NCBI RefSeq assembly: GCF_021650705.1
Contig: NZ_CP087138.1
Location: forward strand, 1,860,001-1,924,000
From: Pseudomonas sp. KNUC1026
Lineage (GTDB): Bacteria; Pseudomonadota; Gammaproteobacteria; Pseudomonadales; Pseudomonadaceae
Direction: 5' to 3'
Length of the DNA stretch: 64,000 bases
The notes beneath the pieces are model-generated. The model was not told the DNA's origin and made no database searches. It saw nothing but the letters and a program-made list of their open reading frames with translations. Shown here one piece after another: positions 10,429-19,111 of this stretch (within the stretch, counting starts at the first letter, position 1; each line of letters starts with the position of its first letter). The position numbers and the translations under genes are program-made.

Positions 10429-11526
10429 CACCATTGAGCCTGTTGACGTTGGGCGGGGACCCACGGCGCTGCCGCGAATTTGCGCGGCTACGTGAAGCGC
10501 TGGCACCGTTGGCCCACCCGGCGTGCCCGGACGTTGACTGGCCGCAGGTGCGTGCCTGTGCTCAGGCACTGCTGCAGGCGCATGGCGCTGAGCTGCACGG
10601 TTTGCGTGCGCTGGCACTGGCCCATGCCTGGTGTCGCGAGCCGCAGGCGGCCGCCCACGTGATTCGCGGCACCGCCCAACTGATGATTGAGCATTCGGCA
10701 AGCCTCTGGCCAAGTGAGAGCCACCTGCGGCAAGTGTTGATCGATCAGTGGTGCGAGCAATTGCTGGTTTGGTCACGGCAGGCCGCGCGGGAGGAGGTCT
10801 GGGTGCTGTCGCCGGCTTTGGCTGCGCTGCGCCAGGCGCTGGAAGCTACCCTTCGGGTGGTGCCGCCAGCGCTGCATACGCTGCTGGCACGCAGTGAACG
10901 CCGCTGCGTACCGATTTCCCGTCACACCTGGCAACCGCCCGCTTGCCGGGCGAATCACCACGCCGCCCAACCACCGCTCCCCGCGCACCGGGGCTGCCGG
11001 TTGGGTCCGAACATTCGCATGTCTCGGTGTGGTGTGCCTGGCTGCGGTTCTCTGGGGACGGTCAGTGCCTGAACCAGCACCGCTGCATGTAGCGGATCTT
11101 GCGTTATTCAGCGCTGGCAGCGCTGATCTGGACGCTCAAGCCCATCGTTCGCTGGCTCCGCTTCTGGAAAAGATCGCGCAACACCCTGGATGGCTCATCG
11201 AGGTACGAGGCCACAGCGATGACAGCGGTTCGCCCGCGCAAAACGACCGTCTTGCCGATGCGCGGGCCAAGGCGGTGGCCCGCTGGCTTGGCGCTCAGGG
11301 CATAGCCCCCGCGTGCGTTCAGGCCCTGAGCCTAGGTGCAAGCCAGCCGCTGTTGGCCAATGCTACAGCTGCCGGCCGCGCAGCCAACCGCCGCGTCTCC
11401 ATCCATCTGCTACCGGCCACCCCGCCATGCCCGATCACCCCGCCTGCGACAACGGCCGCGCCACCTTCTCCAGCGACTGCCCCTCCGCCGCCACGCCCCA
11501 TCGCGCCTGCACCGCGCCAGCAATGA
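10425..11526 (+). CDS. VasL-like ImpA_N protein fused to an OmpA domain (frameshifted)
   Basis: Starts at GTG 10425 after GGGAGG. Residues ~5-130 resemble the ImpA_N domain of TssA/VasL: PDVDWPQVRACAQALLQAHGAEL, then IEHSASLWPSESHLRQVLIDQW. A linker (RRCVPISRHTWQ) leads to a C run at 10938-10940. Removing one C joins it to PLAGRITTPPNHRSP, a TM segment (FACLGVVCLAAVLWG) and an OmpA peptidoglycan-binding domain (SAGSADLDAQ, VRGHSDDSGSPAQNDRLADARAKAVARWL, GRAANRRVSIHL). The corrected product is 366 aa. Alternatively these are two genes, the second starting at GTG 10894, but that lacks a ribosome site. The Pro/Ala-rich tail overlaps the convergent MFS gene by 92 bases. Confidence 0.6.
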
Positions 11527-12886
11527 CCATCAGCGCCGCACCGATCAAGTAACCAATGAACACATTGGTGCGGTCATGGCTTTCGATCAGCGCGCCGAAC
11601 AGGGTAGGGCCGATGATCCCGCCCAGCCCCGTGCCAAAGGCATAGAACACGGCAATGGCCAGGGCGCGAATCTCCAGCGGGAAGGTTTCCGCCACGGTCA
11701 GGTACGCGGAGCTGGCCGCTGCGGAGGCGAAGAAAAAGATGATCATCCAGGCGATGGTCTGCTGCACCACATCCAGCAGGCCTTGCTGGAACAGGTAGCC
11801 ACTCACCGCCAGCAGAATGCCGGAGAGGATGTAGGTGCTGCTGATCATGATGCGCCGGCCGACCACGTCGAACAGCCGCCCCAGCAGCAGCGGGCCGCAG
11901 AAGTTGCCGAGGGCGAAGGGCAGCACGTACCAGCCGATGTGGGCCGAGGGCACGTTGTAGAAGTCGGTGAGCACCAGCGCGTAGGTGAAGAAGATCGCGT
12001 TGTAGAAAAACGCCTGGGCGGTCAGCAGCGCCATGCCCACCACCGCGCGCTGGCGGTGCGCCACAAACAGCGTGCTGAACACTTCCTTGAGTGGGGTGTG
12101 GTCGCGGGCGTGCAGGCGCAGTGGCGGCTCGGTCACCGGCGGCAGTTCGTGGCCCAGCGTGCGTACACGTTGCTCGATGCTTTCGACGATGCGTTTGGCT
12201 TCTTCCGGTTCGTTGTGGATCATCAGCCAGCGCGGGCTCTCCGGCACCCACAGGCGCATGAGCATGATGATCAGGCCCAGCGCTGCACCGATGCCGAAGC
12301 ACAGCCGCCAGCCCAGGTCACCGCTGACCACGTTCGGGTCCAGCAGCACGATGGAGCCGAAGGCGCCGAGGGCTGCGCCGATCCAGAAGGTGCCGTTGAT
12401 GGTCAGGTCGACCCAGCCCCGATAGCGGGCAGGCGTGAACTCCTGAATGGTCGAGTTGATGGCGGTGTATTCGCCGCCGATGCCGGCCCCGGTCAGGAAG
12501 CGAAACAGCAGGAAGCTCCAGAGATTCCAGGAGAGCGCCGTCAGTGCCGTGGCGCCGATGTACAGGAACAGGGTGATGAAGAAGAGCTTGCGCCGGCCGA
12601 GGCGGTCGGTGAGCCAGCCGAAGAACAAGGCACCGAGGACGGCGCCGGCGATGTAGGCACCGCCGGCCAGGCCGATGTCGGCGTTGTTCATCTGCAGGGC
12701 AGGGCTGGCCTTCAAGGCGCCTGAGACCGACCCCGCGAGTGTCACTTCCAGGCCGTCGAGCAGCCAGGTGATGCCCAGTGCGAACACCAGCAAGGTGTGG
12801 AAGCGGCACCACGGCAGCCGGTCGAGGCGGGCGGGGAGGTCGGTTTCGTAGATGCGTTGCTGCAAGTCTTTGCCGGGCATAGGCAT
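11435..12886 (-). CDS. MFS metabolite transporter (sugar/aromatic-acid porter type)
   Basis: A 483-residue inner-membrane protein starting at 12886, with AAGGA seven bases upstream. It has the MFS hallmarks: a loop 2-3 motif GWLTDRLGRRKLFF (~residues 90-103), a second half-repeat GRLFDVVGRRIMI, and 12 predicted TM segments. WLLDGLEVTLAG near TM1 and LWVPESPRWLM before the central loop are typical of the metabolite:H+ symporter and sugar porter subfamilies. The substrate cannot be told. It stands alone, convergent with the T6SS cluster, and shows no frame damage. Confidence 0.82.
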   Translation of the reverse strand: MPMPGKDLQQRIYETDLPARLDRLPWCRFHTLLVFALGITWLLDGLEVTLAGSVSGALKASPALQMNNADIGLAGGAYIAGAVLGALFFGWLTDRLGRRKLFFITLFLYIGATALTALSWNLWSFLLFRFLTGAGIGGEYTAINSTIQEFTPARYRGWVDLTINGTFWIGAALGAFGSIVLLDPNVVSGDLGWRLCFGIGAALGLIIMLMRLWVPESPRWLMIHNEPEEAKRIVESIEQRVRTLGHELPPVTEPPLRLHARDHTPLKEVFSTLFVAHRQRAVVGMALLTAQAFFYNAIFFTYALVLTDFYNVPSAHIGWYVLPFALGNFCGPLLLGRLFDVVGRRIMISSTYILSGILLAVSGYLFQQGLLDVVQQTIAWMIIFFFASAAASSAYLTVAETFPLEIRALAIAVFYAFGTGLGGIIGPTLFGALIESHDRTNVFIGYLIGAALMVIAGAVQARWGVAAEGQSLEKVARPLSQAG

Positions 12887-12973
12887 GGCACGTTCCTTGT
12901 TGTGTGCGCCTATGGCTGTGAAGAGCGAATGGCCGGGTTAGTTCCTCCGATGTGCATGCCCCGCCCGGGGGCT

Positions 12974-14068
12974 TCAAACAACTGGCAGTTGCAGGCCTCC
13001 TTTTGCGATGTTGTCCAACTGCAGCGGCAGGGCCTCGGTCGAACTGACGCCGATCCAGTCCCGGTCGGTCGCATACAGGTACCCGTGCTCGGCGCAGCTG
13101 AGCAGCAGGTGGTACTGGTTGTCGGTGCCGTCCTGGTAATCGAAAGCCCAATCGATCTGCCATTGGGCCACAGGCCTTTCGCCGATTTTCGCCGTTACCA
13201 CGCCTCCGTTCTTGATCGCCAACGCTCGAAGGTCATCGCCCATTTGCGTGTAGATTTCGTAGGCATCCGAGCCCTGGCGGGCGATGAACCAGAAGCGCTG
13301 CAACACTTCCGCCTGTTCGACTATCCGCAGGCTGCCGATGCTCATCACCTGCAAGCCGGTGCCGAAGCTGAACGGCAACGGGCTCAAGGTGGCACTGAAG
13401 CATCGGCCCGGTACGGCCGGCGACGCGGCGGGAGGCTGGGTGAGTGCCGGGGCCATGGGCGCGCTCACCTCGTCCGGTTGAGTGTCGGGCTCGCTCTGAA
13501 GCGGCACGCCGGCAGCCTGAACGTCGTCCAGGCGCAGCGTCACCGCGCTGGCCCGGTCAAACAGTCCCAGGTATTGCCCCTGGGTCGAGTTGAATGACCA
13601 GCGGTCGACCTGGTGCACGACCGATACCGCCTTGCCGTCTGCGCTGAGCAACTGGAAACCGCCTTTCACCGGGTCGAGCTTCCATAAGGGCGCGCAGCCG
13701 TCGCGGCTCGGGCTTTGGCCGACGTAATAGATACCCAGAAAATCCCGGGCTGATCGGTCGATGCGGTAGTAGCCGGGGCCTTGCCGGTTTGCCAGATGAA
13801 TTTCGTAGGCAATGCCGGCCTCGTCGCGCACCGCGACGAAGACCAGGCGCAGGCCGGCGGCATGGGCGCCGGGCGCGGTGGTCAGCCAGGCATGGTTGCG
13901 CCGCCAATGGCGGGTCTGGCGGCTGTAGTCCAGGCGCTTTTTACCCAGCCGCTCCTTGCGTTCGTAGCCACAGGTGTATTCCAGGCAATCCACCCGCCCG
14001 GCCAGCGGGCCGTTGATGACAGTCAGGACCGCGGTGAAATCGTGTTCCGGCAGATAGTCTCGAGCCAT
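12974..14068 (-). CDS. Unknown protein with two similar halves
   Basis: A 364-residue protein from 14068, with AAGGAG nine bases upstream; no signal peptide or TM segment. I do not recognise a family. The two halves look related. Residues ~75-165 (AYEIHLANRQGPGYYRID, GGFQLLSADGKAVSV, GQYLGLFDRASAVTLRLDDV) parallel ~255-360 (AYEIYTQMGDDLRALAIK, NQYHLLLSCAEHGYLY, TEALPLQLDNIAKGG), joined by a Pro/Ala linker. Aromatic-rich short strands suggest a beta-trefoil or propeller-like carbohydrate or protein-binding fold; that is inference. It lies 83 bases after the helicase gene on the same strand. Confidence 0.55.
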   Translation of the reverse strand: MARDYLPEHDFTAVLTVINGPLAGRVDCLEYTCGYERKERLGKKRLDYSRQTRHWRRNHAWLTTAPGAHAAGLRLVFVAVRDEAGIAYEIHLANRQGPGYYRIDRSARDFLGIYYVGQSPSRDGCAPLWKLDPVKGGFQLLSADGKAVSVVHQVDRWSFNSTQGQYLGLFDRASAVTLRLDDVQAAGVPLQSEPDTQPDEVSAPMAPALTQPPAASPAVPGRCFSATLSPLPFSFGTGLQVMSIGSLRIVEQAEVLQRFWFIARQGSDAYEIYTQMGDDLRALAIKNGGVVTAKIGERPVAQWQIDWAFDYQDGTDNQYHLLLSCAEHGYLYATDRDWIGVSSTEALPLQLDNIAKGGLQLPVV

Positions 14069-14151
14069 TGCGTGCCACTCCTTGGTTGGAAGGGCGGCGA
14101 TCTTGGCGTTGCCGGGGCAATCCGGGCACCCGGAAGCATTGCGCTTGCCGG

Positions 14152-16035
14152 TTACCTGGCCAGCAGGCTCTGGGAAAGCTCCAGGTGGTTGGCGGGCAGG
14201 TAGAGCTGATGGCGCACTCGCGTCATCGCGGTGTAGAGCAGGGCAATCCGTTGCGCCCGCTCAAGCGCAGTACGCGCAGGCGCGCCGCCGTACAGATCGT
14301 CGCTCACGGCCAGGTGCTCGAACTCGAAATTGCGCACATCGCGCACCAGCGCGACCCTGTAACCCTTGGCTTCGGCCAATTGCGCCGGGCTGATCACGCT
14401 GTACCAGGGCCTGAGGTGGCTGTGGTCACGCTGCGCTGCCAGCCACCCGGCGATGCGCAGGAAGCTGGGTTCCTGCGCCTTGGCGGCGTGCAACTGGTCC
14501 CAGTTGCGATAGCGGGCAAGGTCCGGGCGGTGCGAGCGGATGTCGCTGCGAAACAGCCGGGCGGCGTCCGGTACCAGGCTCAACAGTTCGTCGGCGCCGC
14601 TGGCCACCACCTGGCAGGGGATCTCGGCGCTGGCCAGCCGCTGAACCCAGTCCCACACGCCCCAGAGGTCTTTTACAAGGATCAGCGTGGGCTGCTCGGG
14701 GATGCCTTGTGCGGGGTAACCGATCACCTCGGTATGGCGCGTATGGTCGCCCTGGAACGGCATGTCCAGGCTGCCGGGGTAGGCGTCTATCAAGGGATTG
14801 ACCAGGTCTTGCAGCGCGGTGCCGGCGCGCAGCGACAGGCGCATCTCCCGATGGCGAATGTGCGCCGCGTGCGGGGTGCCGAAGCCTGCAAGGTTCTGGT
14901 AACGGTCGCCCAGGGTAATCACCGCCTGCGGGCTGCGGTCGAGAATCTGCACCAGGGGCGCTGTGAGGTCGTGGCCTTCGTCGATGAGGATGTGGCTGAA
15001 ATCACCGGGAATGGCCGCACCCGACAACGCCATGAACTTGATCCAGTGCATCGCCCGGATCGGCAGGGTGATGCCGGCCTGCGGCGGCTCGAACAGCGCC
15101 TGCCACATGCGCTGGGAGAGTGTGACCAGGCGCAGCCGTGCGGGCTCATCCAGCCACTGATAAGCCTTGGGGATATGCGCAAGCCCCAGTGCATCGTGGC
15201 GGGAGGCGCAGAACTTGATCACCGTACCGCGGCAGATCGCAGCGACCTGGGCCGGGCTGTAAGGCCCGATCTCCGGCAATGCCATCGACTGCGCGACCTC
15301 GGCGGTGCTGACACCATAATCGGGGCGGCTGCGGTAGGGGGCGAACGCCCAGCCCAGTTGCTCCTCGACGCACCCGGCCGCCATAGCCAGAAAGGTGCTG
15401 GCAGCGGCTGCCGGAAAACGCTGGCGGATCGGCACCAGTTTGGCTTCGGTGTCGGCCAGGAACAGGCAGCGCTGCTCGCCCAGGTGCTCGATGATCGCTC
15501 CCAGCAGGTGGGTTTTGCCGGTGCCCGCGTGGGCCTGTGCTTCCACCGACTCGCCCGGGTTGGCCTTGAGCGTCTGCAGCAGGCGCAACTGGTGGTCGCT
15601 GACCCTGAGCACGCGGCCGTCGGCCACTGGGTAGGGATGGCGCAGCGGGGTTTCGCGCTCGGCGTAAAGAGATGCGTGGTCGAAATCCCAGTTGCCGTCG
15701 GGCAGCAGATAGGCCTTGCGGTCGACCCCGGCCTGGTCCATCAGCCCTATGCCACACGCGGCAGTGAGCATCAGCCCACGGCTGAACGGGCCACGGTCGA
15801 ACTGGCTGGCCAGCACGGCCTGGAGCTGTTCAGTGTGCTTTTGCAACAGCCCGGCGAACTGGCGTTCCAGCACCAGCGGCGCGGGCTTGCTCTCGCTCAG
15901 TACCGGCAAGTGTTGCAAGAACAGCACGGCTGCCACCTCCGCGCGCGACAGGCGCTCGCAAACCGGCACCTCGCCCTGGGCAAAGGTGGTGGCGAGCGCG
16001 TCGCTCAGCGGCAGGTACCAGGCAGCAGTGGGCAC
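14152..16035 (-). CDS. Superfamily 1 (UvrD/Rep-like) helicase or ATPase
   Basis: A 627-residue protein with the SF1 motif order. Walker A is AHAGTGKTHLL (~residue 170), Walker B is ILIDEGHD (~350), motif III-like is LGDRYQNLAGF, and motif VI-like is LLYTAMTRVRHQLYL (~600). The ~165-residue N-terminal region has no motif I recognise. It probably unwinds or translocates on DNA or RNA. The start is taken as GTG 16035 without a strong ribosome site; the open frame extends a little upstream (HLFSENIS before it). It lies 39 bases after two DUF202 genes on the same strand, so it may share their transcript. Its specific job is unknown. Confidence 0.7.
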   Translation of the reverse strand: MPTAAWYLPLSDALATTFAQGEVPVCERLSRAEVAAVLFLQHLPVLSESKPAPLVLERQFAGLLQKHTEQLQAVLASQFDRGPFSRGLMLTAACGIGLMDQAGVDRKAYLLPDGNWDFDHASLYAERETPLRHPYPVADGRVLRVSDHQLRLLQTLKANPGESVEAQAHAGTGKTHLLGAIIEHLGEQRCLFLADTEAKLVPIRQRFPAAAASTFLAMAAGCVEEQLGWAFAPYRSRPDYGVSTAEVAQSMALPEIGPYSPAQVAAICRGTVIKFCASRHDALGLAHIPKAYQWLDEPARLRLVTLSQRMWQALFEPPQAGITLPIRAMHWIKFMALSGAAIPGDFSHILIDEGHDLTAPLVQILDRSPQAVITLGDRYQNLAGFGTPHAAHIRHREMRLSLRAGTALQDLVNPLIDAYPGSLDMPFQGDHTRHTEVIGYPAQGIPEQPTLILVKDLWGVWDWVQRLASAEIPCQVVASGADELLSLVPDAARLFRSDIRSHRPDLARYRNWDQLHAAKAQEPSFLRIAGWLAAQRDHSHLRPWYSVISPAQLAEAKGYRVALVRDVRNFEFEHLAVSDDLYGGAPARTALERAQRIALLYTAMTRVRHQLYLPANHLELSQSLLAR

Positions 16036-16074
16036 GGAGATGTTCTCGGAGAAAAGGTGGCAATGGTACAGAGC

Positions 16075-16401
16075 CTAGAAGCGAACGACCACGTAGATCC
16101 CCAACACGCCTATGCAAACGCAGGCCATGCCCAGGGCGAGGATTTCCCCCAGTGGCGCGGTGGGCCGGTTCTCGGAAATGCCGCGTACGCTGCTGTGGTA
16201 GCGCCGGCGCAAGCCGAGCCAGATGCCGCCGGCGGTGCCCAGCGCCAACCCCACCAGCACGTAGGCGAACGCCCCATGATGCGGCACCCAGCGCAGAAAC
16301 AGCAGGCTTGAGCCGGCCAGCGACAGCAGTGTGCGCCGCCAGGCCAGCAAGGTGCGTTCAGGCTGAAGGCCGATATCGGAATGGCCGCGTTGCAGGGCCA
16401 C
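16075..16401 (-). CDS. DUF202 small membrane protein (second of pair)
   Basis: A 108-residue protein taken to start at GTG 16401, two bases after the preceding stop. The family signature is near the start: DIGLQPERTLLAWRRTLLSLAGSSLLFL, i.e. the ERTxLAWxRT motif of DUF202/YidH proteins. Three TM helices follow (LSLAGSSLLFL, YVLVGLALGTAGGIWLGL, LALGMACVCIGVLGIYVVV). Function unknown. A longer upstream reading is possible but overlaps the neighbouring gene and gives non-hydrophobic sequence. Confidence 0.68.
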   Translation of the reverse strand: MALQRGHSDIGLQPERTLLAWRRTLLSLAGSSLLFLRWVPHHGAFAYVLVGLALGTAGGIWLGLRRRYHSSVRGISENRPTAPLGEILALGMACVCIGVLGIYVVVRF

Positions 16402-16403
16402 AG

Positions 16404-16778
16404 TCAGTGCGGGCGCAGTGCGACGAACACGATCAGCACCGCCGTCACCAGCGCGCCGCCGGCCGACAGCACCGGCACCAGCAATGGCAATGGCAACGGC
16501 GCCTGGCACCGCATCGCCCGTTCCACGTTCAGCCAGCGCACGCAGGCGCTGGCGCTGAGCAGCAGCCCCAGCAGCAACAGGGCAATGGCCAGCAGCTTGC
16601 GTACGTCGGGCAGAAAAATATCGGCCGTGAAGGCTTCCACCGCGATGCCACCGGCCATCAATGCCAGCGCGGTGCGGATCCAGGCCAGGAAGGTGCGTTC
16701 GTTGGCGAGTGTGAAGCGCGGGTCGGGTTCGCTGCCGCCGGGCAGCAGTCGTTGGGCGAGTTTACTGCGCGTGTGCAT
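16404..16778 (-). CDS. DUF202 (YidH-like) membrane protein
   Basis: A 124-residue protein from 16778. Residues ~20-45 carry FTLANERTFLAWIRTALALMAGGIAVEAF, the DUF202 signature, followed by two more TM helices (LLAIALLLLGLLLSASACVRWL and LVPVLSAGGALVTAVLIVFVAL). E. coli YidH and YidG form a similar adjacent pair of unknown function, so the tandem arrangement here is the usual one. First gene of a likely minus-strand operon: DUF202, DUF202, helicase, unknown protein. Confidence 0.75.
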   Translation of the reverse strand: MHTRSKLAQRLLPGGSEPDPRFTLANERTFLAWIRTALALMAGGIAVEAFTADIFLPDVRKLLAIALLLLGLLLSASACVRWLNVERAMRCQAPLPLPLLVPVLSAGGALVTAVLIVFVALRPH

Positions 16779-16845
16779 GGGAGGGCCTTGGGTGGAGGTG
16801 AGGCCTTAATTACCAGAGCCATGCACAGCGATGCAAGCCGAGACG

Positions 16846-16864
16846 CTGAGACAAGCGGTCTCAG
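16846..16864. promoter_or_regulatory. Inverted repeat upstream of the SDR gene
   Basis: Perfect 7-bp arms CTGAGAC and GTCTCAG separated by five bases, 84 bases before the SDR start, between divergent genes. The size suits a regulator operator. There is no T tract, so it is not a standard terminator. No regulator gene is adjacent. Confidence 0.35.
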
Positions 16865-16947
16865 GCATGCGCGCAGCGTAACCGCCGCTGGACCTTTACC
16901 GCCCAGCCGCCACCCTGTGGGCTCCTGACCCCTCCAAGGAGACCTGC

Positions 16948-17730
16948 ATGAGCACCCCGACAACAAGAATCGCCCTGGTTACCGGCGCCGGCCAAGGCAT
17001 CGGCCGCGCCATCGCCCTGCGCCTGGCGCGCGATGGTTTCGACCTGGCGCTGGCCGACATCAAGCCTGAGGGCCTGGAGCAGGTGGCTGCCGAGGTGCAG
17101 GCATTGGGCCGCAAAAGCCAGGTGCAGCGCTGCGATGTAAGCGACCGCAGCCAGGTGTTCGACGCCGTTGCCCAGGCACGCGAGCACCTGGGCCGGCTGG
17201 ACGTGATGATCAACAACGCCGGTATCGCCCAGGTCGCGCCGCTGCTCGATGCGCGCCCGGAGGATGTGCAACGCATTCTGGGCATCAACCTGCAAGGGGT
17301 GCTCTGGGGCATCCAGGCGGCGGCCGAAGCGTTCAAGGCGCAGCAGGGTGGCGGCAAGATCATCAACGCCTGTTCGATTGCGGGCCACGAAGGCTACCCG
17401 CTGCTGGGCATCTACTGCGCCACCAAGTTCGCCGTGCGCGCGCTGACCCAGGCCGCAGCCAAGGAACTGGCCCATGCCGGCATCACCGTCAACAGCTATT
17501 GCCCCGGCGTGGTCGGCACCGACATGTGGGTGGAGATCGACCGGCGCATGGCCGAGGTCACCGGCGCCAGGCTCGGGGAAAGCTATGATCGGTTCGTCGG
17601 CAACATCGCCCTGGGCCGCGCCGAAACCCCGGACGATGTCGCGGCGTTCGTCAGCTACCTGAGCAGCCCGGACGCCAATTACATGACCGGGCAATCGGTG
17701 ATGATCGACGGCGGGCTGGTGTACCGCTGA
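16948..17730 (+). CDS. budC: SDR oxidoreductase, acetoin/diacetyl reductase-like
   Basis: A 260-residue classical short-chain dehydrogenase from ATG 16948, with AAGGAG upstream. The cofactor motif is TGAGQGIG (residues 11-18), NNAG is present (~89-92) and the catalytic pair is Ser (NACSIAGHEGY) with YCATK (~154-158). The NSYCPGVVGTDMW stretch and C-terminal layout resemble (S)-acetoin-forming diacetyl reductases, which interconvert diacetyl, acetoin and butanediol with NAD(H). The exact substrate is not proven by sequence. No acetoin catabolic genes are nearby, so the symbol is tentative. Convergent with the next gene. Confidence 0.72.
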   Translation: MSTPTTRIALVTGAGQGIGRAIALRLARDGFDLALADIKPEGLEQVAAEVQALGRKSQVQRCDVSDRSQVFDAVAQAREHLGRLDVMINNAGIAQVAPLLDARPEDVQRILGINLQGVLWGIQAAAEAFKAQQGGGKIINACSIAGHEGYPLLGIYCATKFAVRALTQAAAKELAHAGITVNSYCPGVVGTDMWVEIDRRMAEVTGARLGESYDRFVGNIALGRAETPDDVAAFVSYLSSPDANYMTGQSVMIDGGLVYR

Positions 17731-17733
17731 GCC

Positions 17734-19098
17734 TCAGCCGGCCAGTGCCTCGGGCGGGCGCTGAGCCGGGTGCCGGGGGTGTGGCAGGCCCAGGTGATCG
17801 CGCAGGGTGGTGCCGTGCTGATAAGGCTCGGCGGGCCGCAAACCGCGGCGGCGAAGCTCCGGAAGGATGTACGTGACGAAATCGTCCAGGCCTTGCGGGT
17901 AGGTCGGCGGCAGGATGTTGAAGCCATCGGCGCCGCGGCCTTCGAACCAGCTCTGCAACTGGTCGACCACCTCGCTGGCGCTGCCGACCAGCACCCAGTG
18001 CCCACGGGCACCTGCCAGGCGCAGATACAGCTCGCGCAGGCTGAGGCCTTCGTCGGCCAGCTTGCGGATCAGTGCCTGCCGGCTCTTGGAGGCATTGGTG
18101 GCCGGCAGCTCATTGGGCAGCGGGCCGTCCAGCGGCAGGCCGGTCAGGTCTGCGCCACCGAGCAGGCCGCTGAGCAGTTCCAGCCCGACTTCCGGCAGCA
18201 CCAGCGCCTGCAGCGCCTGAAACTTCGCTTCGGCCTCTTCGCGGGTGGCACCGGTGTAGATAGTCACCCCCGGAAGGATCTTGAGGTGGTCGGGGTCGCG
18301 GCCCAGGCGCTGCGCGCGACTTTTGACGTCCTGATAGAAGGCCTGGGCGTCGGCCAGGCTCTGGTGCGCCGCGAAAATGGCCTCTGCCGTGGCCGCTGCC
18401 AGGTCACGGCCGTCTTCGGAGGCGCCGGCCTGTACCAGCACCGGCTTGCCTTGCGGCGAGCGCAGCACGTTGAGCGGCCCGCGCACGGAAAAGTGCTCGC
18501 CCTGATGCGCAGCGTCGTGGCGCTTGGTGCGGTCGATGAAGATGCCGCCGGCTTTGTCCAGCACCAGTGCATCGCTCTCCCAGCTGTCCCAGAGTTTGTC
18601 GACCACCGCATGGAACTCGCGGGCGCGGCTGTAGCGCTGGGCGTGGTCGGCCTGCGCGGCACCGCCGAAGTTGGCCGCGGCGCCGGGGTCGGAGCTGGTG
18701 ACCAGGTTCCAGCCCACCCGGCCGCCACTGATCTGGTCCAGCGAGGCGAACTGCCGTGCCAGGTTGAAGGGCTCCGAATAGCTGGTGCTGGCCGTGGCGA
18801 CCAGGCCTATGCGTGTCGTCACGCCCGCCAGTGAGGCCAGCAGGGTCAGCGGCTCGAAGGTCAGGTGCGGTGCGATCACCCGGTCGAAGGTGGGTGAGTC
18901 GATGCCGCGGATCGAGACGCTGTCGGCCAGGAATAACGTATCGAACCCTGCCGCTTCAGCCTGGCGCGCCAGCGCCTGGTAATGCTCGATGCGGATGCCG
19001 GCATCGGCGACCGCATCCGGTGCGCGCCAGGCTGCCAGATGGTGGCCGGTGGCGCGCAGGAACAGGCCGAGTTTGAGTGAATCGGTGCGAACGCTCAT
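17734..19098 (-). CDS. NtaA/SnaA/DszA-family FMN-dependent monooxygenase
   Basis: A 454-residue luciferase-like enzyme from 19098 (MSVRTDSLKLGLFLRATGHH). Family features are LARQAEAAGFDTLFLADS, LASLDQISGGRVGWNLVTSSDP, YSRAREFHAVVDKLWDSWE, and the QAGASEDGRDLAA segment of NtaA/SnaA/DszA/SoxA enzymes. These use FMNH2 from a separate reductase to oxidise chelators, sulfones or organosulfur compounds. Last gene of an operon with a peptide-type ABC importer and a second LLM monooxygenase; no flavin reductase is in the window. A sulfur-scavenging role is likely; the substrate is unknown. Confidence 0.8.
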   Translation of the reverse strand: MSVRTDSLKLGLFLRATGHHLAAWRAPDAVADAGIRIEHYQALARQAEAAGFDTLFLADSVSIRGIDSPTFDRVIAPHLTFEPLTLLASLAGVTTRIGLVATASTSYSEPFNLARQFASLDQISGGRVGWNLVTSSDPGAAANFGGAAQADHAQRYSRAREFHAVVDKLWDSWESDALVLDKAGGIFIDRTKRHDAAHQGEHFSVRGPLNVLRSPQGKPVLVQAGASEDGRDLAAATAEAIFAAHQSLADAQAFYQDVKSRAQRLGRDPDHLKILPGVTIYTGATREEAEAKFQALQALVLPEVGLELLSGLLGGADLTGLPLDGPLPNELPATNASKSRQALIRKLADEGLSLRELYLRLAGARGHWVLVGSASEVVDQLQSWFEGRGADGFNILPPTYPQGLDDFVTYILPELRRRGLRPAEPYQHGTTLRDHLGLPHPRHPAQRPPEALAG

Positions 19099-19111
19099 GA
19101 AAGGCTCCAGA

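Noticed and set aside
11336-12724. A 462-codon plus-strand open frame antisense to the MFS gene
   Set aside because: Composition rich in Gln, His and Glu as expected from reversed hydrophobic codons. The MFS frame is convincing.
14068-16311. A 747-codon open frame on the plus strand antisense to the helicase
   Set aside because: It is a GC-rich shadow of the minus-strand helicase and neighbours, with His/Arg/Gln-rich composition and no domain. The minus-strand frame has all SF1 motifs.
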